From Burkholderiaceae bacterium 26 (lineage in GTDB: Bacteria; Pseudomonadota; Gammaproteobacteria; Burkholderiales; Burkholderiaceae): a stretch of 64,000 nt of DNA. This document shows positions 47,039 to 57,132 of the stretch, piece after piece. The stretch covers positions 286,428-350,427 of the forward strand of contig JYOB01000003.1 of the NCBI GenBank assembly GCA_000955795.1, given 5' to 3'. The first letter of the stretch is position 1, and every line of letters begins with the position of its first letter. The notes beneath the pieces are model-generated. The model saw nothing but the letters and a program-made list of their open reading frames with translations, had not been told where the DNA came from and ran no database searches. A program made the translations under genes and the position numbers.

Positions 47039-48096
47039 TGAACCAAGCCATGCACATTCCACCATTTGATGATGCGCTGCGCGCGCGCCTGCAGGCCGCC
47101 GTCGACAGCAAGACCAAGCCGGTCGGCGCACTGGGCCGGCTTGAATCGCTGGCCGTGCAGATCGGCTTGATCCAGAACACCGACACACCGCAGCTGACGC
47201 GCCCCGCAATGGTGGTCTTTGCCGCAGACCACGGCATCGCCCACGCTGGCGTGAGCGCATACCCGCAAGCGGTGACGGCGCAGATGGTGCTCAACTTCAT
47301 CGCGGGTGGCGCGGCTGTCAATGTGTTCTGCCGCCAGCATGGGTTTGCATTGGAGGTGGTGAACGCCGGTGTTGCCGCACCGTTGTGGACGGCGGATACG
47401 CCGGGCCTGGTCGATGCACCTGTCGGTCCCGGCACGCGCAACTTTGCCGACGAGGGTGCTGCGCAAGCCGCCATGACCGCCGACGAGCGTGACCGCGCCA
47501 TGGCCCTCGGCGCGCAGCGCGTGGCACACCATGCGGCGCTCGGCACCAACGTAATCGCGCTGGGCGAAATGGGTATCGCCAACACGGCGTCTGCCGCGTG
47601 CCTGATGGCGCGGTTGTGCGATCTTCCGGTCGCGCAATGCGTTGGCCGCGGCACGGGGCTTGACGATGACGGCCTCGCCCACAAGCGTGCCGTGCTGGAG
47701 GCGGCAATGGCCAAGCATGCTGGCGCCCGAGAGCCGCTGGACGTGCTTGCGTGCTTCGGTGGCTTCGAGGTCGCGGCGATGGTGGGTGCGGTGCTTGAAG
47801 CTGCGCAGCGACGCATGGTCATCCTCGTCGACGGGTTTATTGCGACGGCCGCCGTTCTGGTGGCGGCGCAGGTGGCGCCCGACGTGTTGCGCTATTGCGT
47901 GTTCGGGCATGTGTCGGACGAGCGCGGGCATCGCGCGCTGCTGGAGGTGCTCGATGCACGGCCGCTGCTGTCGCTGTCGTTGCGGCTGGGGGAGGGCAGC
48001 GGTGCGGTGCTGGCGTATCCGGTGGTCGTGTCAGCGGTGGCGTTCCTGCGCGAGATGGCGACCTTCGCCAGCGCAGGCGTGAGCGAGCGCGCATAA
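47038..48096 (+). CDS. cobT: Nicotinate-nucleotide-dimethylbenzimidazole phosphoribosyltransferase
   Basis: A 352-residue enzyme that makes alpha-ribazole phosphate, the lower-ligand nucleotide of cobalamin. Conserved pieces are SKTKPVGALGRLESLA, VVFAADHGIAHAGVSAYP and the catalytic-glutamate region RLGEGSGAVLAYP. The ATG overlaps the cobO stop by one base (TGATG); a GTG immediately before it is an alternative. Next is cobS, two bases downstream. Confidence 0.95.
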   Translation: MNQAMHIPPFDDALRARLQAAVDSKTKPVGALGRLESLAVQIGLIQNTDTPQLTRPAMVVFAADHGIAHAGVSAYPQAVTAQMVLNFIAGGAAVNVFCRQHGFALEVVNAGVAAPLWTADTPGLVDAPVGPGTRNFADEGAAQAAMTADERDRAMALGAQRVAHHAALGTNVIALGEMGIANTASAACLMARLCDLPVAQCVGRGTGLDDDGLAHKRAVLEAAMAKHAGAREPLDVLACFGGFEVAAMVGAVLEAAQRRMVILVDGFIATAAVLVAAQVAPDVLRYCVFGHVSDERGHRALLEVLDARPLLSLSLRLGEGSGAVLAYPVVVSAVAFLREMATFASAGVSERA

Positions 48097-48098
48097 TC

Positions 48099-48869
48099 AT
48101 GAACGCCCTGCGTGAACATTGGCAGGCGCTGTGGACAGCGGTCGGGTACTTCACCCGCATCCCCGTCCCGGCGTCGGTCGGGTTCTCGCAAGCAGGGTTG
48201 AATCGCGCGGCGCGCTACTTTCCGCTGATTGGCTGGTTGGTTGGCGCCGTGGCAGCAGCGGTGTATTGGCTCGTGTCGCGCACTGTGCCCGCGCCCGGTG
48301 TGGCGGTGGCCGTGTCGATGGTGGCTACTTTGTTGCTGACCGGCGCGTTTCATGAGGACGGTCTGGCAGATTGCGCAGACGGCTTTGGCGGCGGCTACAC
48401 GCCGGAAGATCGGCTGCGCATCATGCACGATTCGCGCATCGGTGCGTTCGGGGCGATTGCCGTGTGCATGGCGTTGCTGCTGAAGTGGCAATTGCTGAGC
48501 GCGATGGCGCCGCATGGCATCGCCATCCTCGTTGCAATGGTGAGCGCGCATGCCGCAAGCCGTGCGGCGGCCGTCAGCTACCTGCTCACCCACGACTACG
48601 TGCGCGCCGAAGGCAAGGCCAAGCCAGTTGCGCAACGCATGCGATGGGGCGATGCGTTGTGGGCCGGCGTGTTCGGCATCGCGCCTCTGCTGTGGTTCGG
48701 GCCGATGTGCACGGCGCTCGTTGCTGGCGGATTGGTCGTTGCGCGCTGGCTGCTGGGTCGATATTTCGTGCGCCGCATCGGCGGTATCACGGGCGATTGC
48801 CTGGGCATGGCGCAGCAGATTTTCGAGCTGCTGATTTTGTGGGGGTTGCTGGCATGGATGTCATCCTGA
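48099..48869 (+). CDS. cobS: Adenosylcobinamide-GDP ribazoletransferase (cobalamin synthase)
   Basis: A 256-residue inner-membrane enzyme joining adenosylcobinamide-GDP to alpha-ribazole, the last assembly step. Features are FTRIPVP near the N-terminus, FHEDGLADCADGFGGGYTPE (conserved acidic Mg-binding motif) and several hydrophobic helices. It overlaps the start of the next gene by 16 bases. Confidence 0.94.
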   Translation: MNALREHWQALWTAVGYFTRIPVPASVGFSQAGLNRAARYFPLIGWLVGAVAAAVYWLVSRTVPAPGVAVAVSMVATLLLTGAFHEDGLADCADGFGGGYTPEDRLRIMHDSRIGAFGAIAVCMALLLKWQLLSAMAPHGIAILVAMVSAHAASRAAAVSYLLTHDYVRAEGKAKPVAQRMRWGDALWAGVFGIAPLLWFGPMCTALVAGGLVVARWLLGRYFVRRIGGITGDCLGMAQQIFELLILWGLLAWMSS

Positions 48870-49432
48870 TCCGCCACGCGCGGCCCGCCATGACGGCAGG
48901 TCTCTGTTATGGCCGCACCGATCTGGAGCTGGCTTCGCCGATGGACCCCGAGCCTTCGGCCATCGTCGAGAAACTCAGCGCCCACACCCCACATCGCCTG
49001 CTGGCGAGTCCATTGCAGCGCAGCCGCCTGACAGCCGAAGCCTTAGCGCAAGCGGCTCAACTTCCCACAATCGAGATCGATGCGCAATTGATGGAACTCG
49101 ATTTTGGCGCCTGGGAAGGCAGCCAGTGGGATGACATCCCGCGCGCGGAAATTGACCAGTGGGCGCGTGATCTTGTGCACGGCAATCCGCATGGCGGGGA
49201 GTCGGCGGCGGATTTGCTGGCGCGCGTGACGACCTGGGCAGAGGCAACAAGCGCGACGCCGGCGTCTTGCGTGTGGGCGGTGACGCATGCCGGCTGTATG
49301 CGTGCACTGGCGTCGCATTGGTTGCAACGGCCGTTGGCCGAGACGCTGCAATGGCCTCTGCAATGGGGGGCGGCCTGCGGCTTTCGCGTGCTGCCCGACG
49401 CGTTACCGGTGCTTCTGTTCTGGAACCGCTGA
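48854..49432 (+). CDS. cobC: Alpha-ribazole phosphatase (histidine phosphatase family)
   Basis: A 192-residue phosphoglycerate-mutase-like phosphatase. The catalytic histidine lies in LIRHARPAMTAGLCYGRTDL; the second active-site region is VTHAGCMRALASHWL. In this cluster its role is to dephosphorylate alpha-ribazole 5'-phosphate or adenosylcobalamin 5'-phosphate. It is the last gene of the riboswitch operon; the convergent btuF ends 13 bases further on with no clear terminator between. Confidence 0.88.
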   Translation: MDVILIRHARPAMTAGLCYGRTDLELASPMDPEPSAIVEKLSAHTPHRLLASPLQRSRLTAEALAQAAQLPTIEIDAQLMELDFGAWEGSQWDDIPRAEIDQWARDLVHGNPHGGESAADLLARVTTWAEATSATPASCVWAVTHAGCMRALASHWLQRPLAETLQWPLQWGAACGFRVLPDALPVLLFWNR

Positions 49433-49445
49433 CCAGCGGCGCCGT

Positions 49446-50402
49446 TCAGCGACTCAACCCGTTGGTGGTTTGTGAACCGAGGCGCCGCATGCGGGCTTGT
49501 TCCAGGTCTTCGCACAACAGCGTTGCCGCTTCCACCAGGCGTGGTCCGAACCGGTTGATCAGGTCGCCATTGATGGTGAAGAGGTTGCCGCGCTGCACGG
49601 CCAGCAATTGCGGCCAGCGCTTCCACGCGTCGAGCGTATCGATCGGGCGGCTGCCTTGCGTGGCACCCATGCTCGCGGTCAGCAACACTTCAGGGTTTGC
49701 TGCGATGACGGCCTCGGGCGAAACGGTCGGCACCAGCAAGGGCTCGCCGGCAAACACATTGCGGCCGCCGCAAAGCGCCAGCATGTCAGAGAAGATGTGC
49801 TGGCCGTTGAGCGTCATCAGCGGCTGTTCCCATACCTGGTAGAACACCGAAACCGGCGGGCGGCTGGCGTAGCGCTGGCGCAGTGCATCGGCGCGTTGGC
49901 GGAATTGCTGGGCCGCGTCGTGCGCGCTGGCACGGGTGTCGAGCAGTGTGCCGAGCGCCTCGATCGAGCGCGGGATATCGCTCATGCGATGCGGCTCGGA
50001 GAAGAACAGCGGAATGCCCAGCGCGCGCAGCCGGTCGATCTGCTTCTGCGCGTTGCCGTGGCGCCAGACCACCACCAGATCGGGTTTGAGGGCGGCGATG
50101 CGCTCCAGATCGAGCGAGCGGTTATCGCCCACGTGAGGAATGTCGCGCGCGGGAGGCGGGTAGTCGCTGTAAGCCACGGTGCCGACGATGCGTGCACCGC
50201 CGCCGGCCGCGAACAGCAGCTCGGTCGCATGCGGGGCGAGGCTGACGATGCGTTGCGCGGGGCGCTGCAGCGTAACGGTGGCGCCGCTATCGTCCGTGAC
50301 GGAAATGGTGGCAAATGCCGGTGCGGCTGCGATCGTGAGCGCAAGTGCGAAGAGGCCGCGTGCGCACAGGCGACGGGCAAGACAAGAGAGACGAACGGGC
50401 AT
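49446..50402 (-). CDS. btuF: Cobalamin-binding periplasmic protein
   Basis: A 318-residue helical-backbone binding protein. The signal peptide ends near Ala31. The mature part begins ISVTDDSGATVTLQRPAQRIVSLAPHATELLFA (core RIVSLAPHATELLFA), and the vicinity VGTVAYSDYPPPARDIPHVG matches BtuF. It delivers B12 to BtuCD, which is encoded on the other strand. It is the last gene of the minus-strand operon cobU-cbiB-cobD-btuF, 16 bases after cobD. Confidence 0.9.
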   Translation of the reverse strand: MPVRLSCLARRLCARGLFALALTIAAAPAFATISVTDDSGATVTLQRPAQRIVSLAPHATELLFAAGGGARIVGTVAYSDYPPPARDIPHVGDNRSLDLERIAALKPDLVVVWRHGNAQKQIDRLRALGIPLFFSEPHRMSDIPRSIEALGTLLDTRASAHDAAQQFRQRADALRQRYASRPPVSVFYQVWEQPLMTLNGQHIFSDMLALCGGRNVFAGEPLLVPTVSPEAVIAANPEVLLTASMGATQGSRPIDTLDAWKRWPQLLAVQRGNLFTINGDLINRFGPRLVEAATLLCEDLEQARMRRLGSQTTNGLSR

Positions 50403-50418
50403 CAGGGGGGAGGGCAGG

Positions 50419-51426
50419 TCAAGCGGAGTGCGACAGCGATGCTAGCGCATCGGCAAGGCGTTGCCATCCGGTTTCGTCCGGGGGCAGGCCGAAGCGCAAG
50501 CCGCTGATGGGTGCATCGAACAGGCGGGTCCAGATGCCGAGGCGCGCTAGGCCTGCATGCAGCGCTCCCGCATGTGGGGCGTGTGCCCAGGCAAACAGCG
50601 GTGTGGCGGCATTCGGCAGGCCGTGGCGATCCAGCAACGCCGAGAGCCGCGCCCCCGCATGCCGCAGTTGGGCGCGCGTTGAAACTTGCCAGGCGGTATC
50701 GGCCAGCGCCGCACGCACCACGGCACGGGCCGGACCGTTGACCGTCCAGTGCCCCAGCGCCTCGCGCAGCGCTGACAGCAGCTCAGGCGCCGCCAGCGCG
50801 AAGCCGATGCGGGCGCCCGCCAGCCCGTAGAACTTTCCGATCGAGCGCAGCACGACGAGCCCCGGCACGCCAGCCAGGGGCGCCAATGTGGGGCCATCGT
50901 CGAACGCTTCGATGAATGCCTCGTCCACGATCAACGACCCGCCGCGCGCATGCAGGCGCGTGTGCCAATCGCGCAGGGTCTCTGCGGGCAGAACGCGCGC
51001 CGTCGGGTTGTTCGGGTTGACGACAACCAAGTGCTGCACGTCGTTTGGCAGGTCGCCGAGGAAGGCGGCTTCAGGCAGCGGCACGACGTCGTGGCCGGCA
51101 CGCGCAAAGGCGGGCGCGTATTCGCTGTAGCCGATCTGCGCGATGCCGGCACGCCCGCGCGGCAGCAGGGTCGGCAGCGTGCGGATCGCCGCTTGTGAAC
51201 CAGCAACCGCCAGCACGGCGCGCGCGTCGATCACGCCGTAGTGCGCGGCGGCCTGCGCTTCGAGGCCATCGTCTTCGGGCAGGCGCAACCAAGCATCGGG
51301 TGGAATCGGCGGGATGGGGTAGCCGTGCGGGTTGACGCCCGTGGACAGGTCAATCCAGCCGCCGGCAGGCTCTCCGTACAGCGCGCGTGCGGCCGCGAGA
51401 TTGCCGCCGTGGACGATGGCGTTCAC
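50419..51426 (-). CDS. cobD: Threonine-phosphate decarboxylase
   Basis: A 335-residue PLP enzyme related to histidinol-phosphate aminotransferase. The PLP lysine is in LRSIGKFYGLAGARIGF; VVVNPNNPTARVLP is the typical strand near the cofactor. It makes (R)-1-amino-2-propanol phosphate, the linker of cobalamin. In Pseudomonas nomenclature the gene is cobC. The start is GTG at 51426, inferred from the four-base GTGA overlap with cbiB and the conserved VHGGNL beginning. Confidence 0.88.
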   Translation of the reverse strand: MNAIVHGGNLAAARALYGEPAGGWIDLSTGVNPHGYPIPPIPPDAWLRLPEDDGLEAQAAAHYGVIDARAVLAVAGSQAAIRTLPTLLPRGRAGIAQIGYSEYAPAFARAGHDVVPLPEAAFLGDLPNDVQHLVVVNPNNPTARVLPAETLRDWHTRLHARGGSLIVDEAFIEAFDDGPTLAPLAGVPGLVVLRSIGKFYGLAGARIGFALAAPELLSALREALGHWTVNGPARAVVRAALADTAWQVSTRAQLRHAGARLSALLDRHGLPNAATPLFAWAHAPHAGALHAGLARLGIWTRLFDAPISGLRFGLPPDETGWQRLADALASLSHSA

Positions 51427-52403
51427 GCGAGGCCCCACGTCAACGCCGCGATCAGGCCCAGTACGCCGAGCCACAACCACAACGTGCGCGACACGAGCGT
51501 CAACGCCCGCGTGATATCCGCTGCGGCCGCCGTTTCTCCGGTGCCGAGCGAAGGGCGGGCTTCGTCCACGCCTTCGTAGCATGCTGCGCCACCGAGCTGA
51601 ACGCGCAGGCTGCCCGCGCCCGCGGCCATCACCGGACCGGCGTTGGGGCTCGACCATTGCGGGGCTTGCGTGCGCCAGCAGCGCAGCGCATCGGCGGTGT
51701 GGCCAAGCATTGCGTAACTCATCGCCGTGAGTCGCGCAGGAATCCAGTTGAGCACGTCGTCGATGCGTGCGGCCGCCCAACCAAAGCCGGTAAAGCGCGC
51801 ATTGCGGTAGCCCCACATTGCATCGAGCGTGTTGGCCAACCGATACAGCACGACGCCCGGCGCACCCGCCACCACAAGCCAGAACAGCGGCGCGAAGACG
51901 GCATCGCTGCCATTCTCCAACGCAGATTCCACGGCGGCGCGCGCGATGGGCTCATCCGCGGCTTGTGTGAGGTCTCGCGAGACGATGCGCGAGGCGAGGG
52001 CACGTGCGCGGGGCAGATCCGCATCGCGTAGCGCAAGCGCGATCGGCGCGATGTGGTCATGCAGGCTGCGCGCCCCGATGGCGAAATAGAGCGCCACCGC
52101 ATCAAAGGCTGCCACCAGCCATGGCGACACATCACGCGCCACGACGGCAAGCCATCCCGCCAGCAGTACGAACGGCAGTACGGCGCCCGCCCATGCAACG
52201 AGACCGGCGATGCGCGACCACGCGAACGCAGCCGGTGCGCGGTTCATGCAGCGCTCAATCGCGGTGGCGATGCGTCCGAAGCCGACCAGCGGATGCCAGC
52301 GCGGTACCTCGCCGAAGAGCCGGTCGAGTAGCACGCCCGCCAGCGTGGCCAACGTCACGAGGGGCCAGCCAAGATCGAATACGCCGCCAGGAGACGCGCT
52401 CAC
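51423..52403 (-). CDS. cbiB: Adenosylcobinamide-phosphate synthase
   Basis: A 326-residue membrane enzyme (CbiB/CobD) attaching aminopropanol phosphate to cobyric acid. LLDRLFGEVPRWHPLVGFGR is the conserved N-terminal motif, and NTLDAMWGYRN and GWAAARIDDVLNWIPARLTA (core DDVLNWIPARL) are later marks. Several hydrophobic helices are present. The start is GTG 52403, overlapping the cobU stop as GTGA; the longer frame to 52802 is antisense-like and rejected. Confidence 0.92.
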   Translation of the reverse strand: MSASPGGVFDLGWPLVTLATLAGVLLDRLFGEVPRWHPLVGFGRIATAIERCMNRAPAAFAWSRIAGLVAWAGAVLPFVLLAGWLAVVARDVSPWLVAAFDAVALYFAIGARSLHDHIAPIALALRDADLPRARALASRIVSRDLTQAADEPIARAAVESALENGSDAVFAPLFWLVVAGAPGVVLYRLANTLDAMWGYRNARFTGFGWAAARIDDVLNWIPARLTAMSYAMLGHTADALRCWRTQAPQWSSPNAGPVMAAGAGSLRVQLGGAACYEGVDEARPSLGTGETAAAADITRALTLVSRTLWLWLGVLGLIAALTWGLA

Positions 52404-52975
52404 GTTGAAGCGCCGAGTGCCGGCCCTTTCACCACCATCGGAATGCCGGCCACCAGCAGATGCACGTTGTCGGCCAGCGCGGCGAGGCGTTGGTTCAGCC
52501 GGCCCAGCTCGTCCACGTAGAAACGTGTGACAGCGCCCATCGGCACCACGCCCAAGCCGATCTCGTTGCTCACGAGGATGACCTCGCCGGGCAGCAGCGG
52601 CAGCGCGGTGAGTAGCGCATCGATCTCGGCTGTCCAGGCTTTGGGTGGCGTGACGAGGCCTGTTTCGGGGTATTCGTGGTGCTCTGAGAAGAGCAGATTG
52701 TTGAGCCACAGCGTCAAGCAATCGACCAGCACGCAGCCACCGTGCTGCGCGTGTGTGTAGAGCGCTTCGGCCAAGTGCAACGGTTCTTCGACCAGCGCCC
52801 ACTCAGCTGGGCGGCGCGCGCGGTGCATGGCCACGCGCAATTGCATTTCTTCATCGCCCTCGCCGGCGGTGGCGACGTACGTGACGGGCCCCGCGCATTG
52901 CAGCGCGAGTTGTTCGGCGTGATGGCTTTTGCCCGAACGGGCACCACCGAGGACGAGGGTGAGGCGGCGTGACAT
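52400..52975 (-). CDS. cobU: Adenosylcobinamide kinase/guanylyltransferase
   Basis: A 191-residue bifunctional enzyme that phosphorylates adenosylcobinamide and then adds GMP. The P-loop is LGGARSGKS (residues 9-17). LVDCLTLWLNNLLF and VILVSNEIGLGVVP are family marks, the second containing the conserved NEIG. It is the first gene of the minus-strand operon, 61 bases from the divergent cobQ start. No riboswitch fits in that gap. Confidence 0.95.
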   Translation of the reverse strand: MSRRLTLVLGGARSGKSHHAEQLALQCAGPVTYVATAGEGDEEMQLRVAMHRARRPAEWALVEEPLHLAEALYTHAQHGGCVLVDCLTLWLNNLLFSEHHEYPETGLVTPPKAWTAEIDALLTALPLLPGEVILVSNEIGLGVVPMGAVTRFYVDELGRLNQRLAALADNVHLLVAGIPMVVKGPALGAST

Positions 52976-53036
52976 TCCAGCATTTTAGCGAGGGCGCGGC
53001 GGCAAGGCACAACAAGGTGGGTGCGATAATCCGCGC

Positions 53037-54533
53037 ATGTCGAAAGCTCCATTTTCTGTGCCGCCGGCCTCGCTTCGGGGCACGCTGATGATCCAGGGCA
53101 CCACGTCCGACGCTGGCAAGAGCACGCTGGTCGCCGGCCTGTGCCGCGTTGCGCATCGCGCCGGTGTGCGCGTGGCGCCCTTCAAGCCGCAGAACATGGC
53201 GCTCAATAGCGCTGTCACCGCAGACGGTGGCGAGATCGGCCGCGCCCAGGCGTTGCAGGCGCAGGCAGCGGGCGTCGCCCCCACGGTCGACATGAATCCC
53301 GTGCTGCTCAAGCCCAACAGCGACACGGGCGCGCAGATCATCATCCACGGCCAGCCGCGCTGTGACCTCGATGCCCGCGCGTATCACGACTACAAGCCCA
53401 CCGCCATGGCCGCCGTGCTCGAATCGCACACGCGGCTGCGCGCGCAGTACGACCTCGTGCTCGTGGAGGGCGCTGGCAGCCCGGCGGAGGTCAACCTGCG
53501 CGATCGCGATATCGCCAACATGGGTTTTGCCGAAGCCGTCGATTGCCCTGTCGTGCTCGTCGCCGACATCGATCGCGGTGGCGTGTTCGCGCACCTTGTC
53601 GGCACGCTGGCCTGCTTGTCTGACAGCGAACGTGCGCGCGTGGGTGGGTTCATCATCAACCGGTTTCGCGGCGATATTTCTCTGCTCACGCCCGGGCTCG
53701 ATTGGCTGACCGCGCAGACAGGCAAGCCGGTGTTGGGTGTGCTGCCGTATCTGCACGGCCTGCACCTCGACGCAGAAGACGCGGTGCAGACCGTGCAGCG
53801 CCCAGCCTCGGCCGATGCGCTGCGCGTCGTCATTCCGGTGTTGCCGCGTGTGTCCAACCACACGGATTTCGACGCGCTGCGCGCGCACCCGCAGGTGGAT
53901 GTCCGTCTGGTCGGTCCCGGCCAGCTGATTCCGCCGGCCGACCTGATCATCCTGCCCGGCAGCAAGAGCGTGCAGGCCGATCTTGCCTGGCTGCGTGCCA
54001 ATGGCTGGGAAGCGGCCATCGCGCGGCATCTGCGCTATGGCGGCAAGCTGATCGGCATCTGCGGCGGCATGCAGATGCTGGGGCGGCGCTTGCATGATCC
54101 GCACGGGCTGGAAGGCACAGCTGGCAGCGTCGAGGGTTTCGGCTATCTCGATTTCGAGACCACGCTGGAGGCCGCCAAGCAGTTGCGTCAGGTGCGCGGC
54201 ACCTTGGCGGAAAGCGGTGCGGCCATCGCCGGCTACGAAATCCACATGGGTGTGACTGAGGGCGCGGCGCTCGCCTGCCCCGCCGTGCAACTCGACGATG
54301 GCCGCGCAGATGGCGCGATCTCCGCCGACGGGCAAATCCTCGCGACTTACCTGCACGGCTTGTTCGACGCGCCCGAGGCGTGCGGAGCGTTGCTTGCCTG
54401 GGCCGGCGTGCGCGCTGCGCAGGCGCAGGACTACGCCGCATTGCGTGAGGCATCGCTCGAACGTCTTGCCGACACGTGCGAAGCGCGTCTGGACCTCGCT
54501 ACGCTCTTCCGGACGCTGCCACGTGCAGGCTGA
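53037..54533 (+). CDS. cobQ: Cobyric acid synthase
   Basis: A 498-residue ATP-dependent amidotransferase that adds four amide groups to adenosylcobyrinic acid a,c-diamide. The N-terminal dethiobiotin-synthetase-like domain has [18 protein letters not shown]. The C-terminal glutamine amidotransferase domain holds its nucleophile in [11 protein letters not shown] (Cys about 342). The gene is needed only for de novo synthesis or for cobyric acid-type precursors, not for salvage of complete cobinamide. Confidence 0.94.
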   Translation: MSKAPFSVPPASLRGTLMIQGTTSDAGKSTLVAGLCRVAHRAGVRVAPFKPQNMALNSAVTADGGEIGRAQALQAQAAGVAPTVDMNPVLLKPNSDTGAQIIIHGQPRCDLDARAYHDYKPTAMAAVLESHTRLRAQYDLVLVEGAGSPAEVNLRDRDIANMGFAEAVDCPVVLVADIDRGGVFAHLVGTLACLSDSERARVGGFIINRFRGDISLLTPGLDWLTAQTGKPVLGVLPYLHGLHLDAEDAVQTVQRPASADALRVVIPVLPRVSNHTDFDALRAHPQVDVRLVGPGQLIPPADLIILPGSKSVQADLAWLRANGWEAAIARHLRYGGKLIGICGGMQMLGRRLHDPHGLEGTAGSVEGFGYLDFETTLEAAKQLRQVRGTLAESGAAIAGYEIHMGVTEGAALACPAVQLDDGRADGAISADGQILATYLHGLFDAPEACGALLAWAGVRAAQAQDYAALREASLERLADTCEARLDLATLFRTLPRAG

Positions 54534-54608
54534 GCCATAATTACCGGATGGACAGATCCGCTGGGTGACTAACTCGGCACATGATTCGACGAGCGCAAGG
54601 AGGCAGGC

Positions 54609-55274
54609 ATGCCGGTGGCCGTTGTAGCGAATCCGAAGGGCGGAGTGGGCAAAAGCACGCTGGCCACCAATCTGGCCGGCTACTTTGCGGCGCGGGATCA
54701 CGCCGTGATGCTGGGCGACACCGATCGCCAGCAGTCCTCACGCGAGTGGCTCGCCTTGCGCCCCGAAACCGCCAAGCCCATCCGCACGTGGGAAATCAAC
54801 GCCGACCACATCGCCAAGCCGCCCAAGGGTACGACGCACGTGGTGCTCGATACGCCGGCGGGCCTCCATGGCTGGCGGCTGGGGGATCTCGTCAAGATGT
54901 CCGGCTACGTGATCGTGCCGCTGCAGCCTTCCATGTTCGACATCCTTGCCACGCAAGCCTTCCTGCGCAAACTTGCCGATGAAAAACCGGTGCGCCATGG
55001 CGAGGTCAAGCTGGGCGTGGTCGGCATGCGCGTCGATATGCGCACGCGTGCTGCTGAACAGCTCCAGCGTTTCGTGCAAGGGCTGGAAGTGCCAATCCTC
55101 GGCTACCTGCGCGATACCCAGAATTACGTGCAATTGGCCGCGCATGGCCTGACGCTGTGGGACGTGGCGCCCTCGCGCGTGGCCAAGGATGTGGAGCAGT
55201 GGAGCGGCATTCTCGATTGGCTGGGTGAATCGCCTCCACAGGCCCACGTGGCCGACTCTTCTGCGGCGGCATGA
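54609..55274 (+). CDS. Orphan ParA-like ATPase
   Basis: A 221-residue MinD/ParA-superfamily ATPase. The deviant Walker A is NPKGGVGKSTLATNL near residue 8 and the switch-like DTPAGLHGWRL is near residue 80. It is short for a chromosomal ParA and lacks an N-terminal HTH. No parB or parS-like repeat is seen nearby, so a partitioning role cannot be claimed. Small ParA proteins of this kind position cargo such as chemoreceptor arrays or flagella, but the neighbours here (cobQ, panC) give no cue. A GCAAGGAGGC ribosome binding site precedes ATG 54609, and a terminator follows. Confidence 0.8.
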   Translation: MPVAVVANPKGGVGKSTLATNLAGYFAARDHAVMLGDTDRQQSSREWLALRPETAKPIRTWEINADHIAKPPKGTTHVVLDTPAGLHGWRLGDLVKMSGYVIVPLQPSMFDILATQAFLRKLADEKPVRHGEVKLGVVGMRVDMRTRAAEQLQRFVQGLEVPILGYLRDTQNYVQLAAHGLTLWDVAPSRVAKDVEQWSGILDWLGESPPQAHVADSSAAA

Positions 55275-55275
55275 A

Positions 55276-55304
55276 AAAAAGCCCGGTAATTGCCGGGCTT
55301 TTTT
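55276..55304. terminator. Bidirectional terminator between the ParA-like gene and panC
   Basis: Stem AAAAAGCCCGG / CCGGGCTTTTT with a TAATTG loop and T-runs on both strands; convergent genes. Confidence 0.9.
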
Positions 55305-55324
55305 GTGGGGCGAGGCTGCGTCGC

Positions 55325-56200
<876 letters not shown>

Positions 56201-56214
56201 TCAGGTCGGACGAA

Positions 56215-57096
56215 TTACGTCGGAGAATAGGCGAGGCGCACGTAAATGGGCGCGTACGGTTCGGCCTGCGTGATTTCGAGCAGCGATTCGCGCGAAAGCT
56301 CGAGCATGGCGACAAAGTTGACGACCACGACGGGTGCGCCCTTGCCGGACTGGATCGCTTCTTCGAACAGCTCGGTGAACTCCATGAACCGCGCGTGCTG
56401 CAGGCGGCGCAGGATCTGGCTCATGTGCTCGCGCACAGACAGCTCTTCGCGCGAGATCTTGTGATGCTGCGTGAGCTTGGCCCGGCGCAGCACGTCGGCC
56501 CAGGCGACACGCAGGTCGTCAGAATTGACGTCGGGATAGCGCGGCGCGAGGCTCTGCTCGATATAGACCTGCGCGCGCAGGAAATCGCGGCCAAGTTGCG
56601 GCACGGTGTCGAGCTTCTGCGCGGCGAGCTTCATTTGCTCGTACTCGAGCAGGCGGCGCACCAGTTCGGCGCGCGGGTCTTCGGGCTCAGCGCCTTCGTC
56701 GGTCTTCCTGACCGGCAGCAGCATGCGCGACTTGATCTCGATGAGCATGGCTGCCATCAGCAGGTATTCAGCAGCCAGCTCAAGGTTGGTCGTGCGGATC
56801 TGCTCGATGTACGCCAGATATTGCCGCGTGACCTGCGCCAGCGGAATGTCCAGCACATTGAAGTTCTGGCGGCGGATCAGGTACAGCAGCAAGTCCAGCG
56901 GCCCTTCAAACGCTTCGAGAAAAACCTCGAGCGCATCGGGCGGGATGTAGAGATCCTGCGGGAGCTTGAACAGCGGCTCGCCGTAGAGCCGCGCAAAGGC
57001 GAGGCCGTCGACCTGCGCGGGCGTGGAGTCCTGATCGGGCGCCACGCTGGGCAGCTCGACGGGCAGTGGCAGCTTGTCCTGCGCGGAAGTGGTCAT
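56215..57096 (-). CDS. scpA: Segregation and condensation protein A
   Basis: A 293-residue kleisin that bridges the SMC ATPase heads in chromosome condensation. The N-terminal YGEPLFKLPQDLYIPPDALEV leads into the core kleisin motif FEGPLDLLLYLIRRQNFNVLDIPLAQVT (core FEGPLDLLLYLI). The family is distinctive. ScpB and Smc are not in the window. The ORF begins at a good ATG (57096), with the DUF3460 gene 36 bases upstream. Confidence 0.94.
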   Translation of the reverse strand: MTTSAQDKLPLPVELPSVAPDQDSTPAQVDGLAFARLYGEPLFKLPQDLYIPPDALEVFLEAFEGPLDLLLYLIRRQNFNVLDIPLAQVTRQYLAYIEQIRTTNLELAAEYLLMAAMLIEIKSRMLLPVRKTDEGAEPEDPRAELVRRLLEYEQMKLAAQKLDTVPQLGRDFLRAQVYIEQSLAPRYPDVNSDDLRVAWADVLRRAKLTQHHKISREELSVREHMSQILRRLQHARFMEFTELFEEAIQSGKGAPVVVVNFVAMLELSRESLLEITQAEPYAPIYVRLAYSPT

Positions 57097-57132
57097 GCGG
57101 CGGTGAGCCAGGCGGGCCGAGGGGGCGGCCGA

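Noticed and set aside
52851..54701. 616-residue open frame on the minus strand opposite cobQ
   Set aside because: Antisense of cobQ with no recognisable domain.
54609..55274. Chromosome partitioning locus or replication origin near the ParA-like gene
   Set aside because: No parB, no parS-like palindromes, no DnaA boxes and no rep gene are visible around it.
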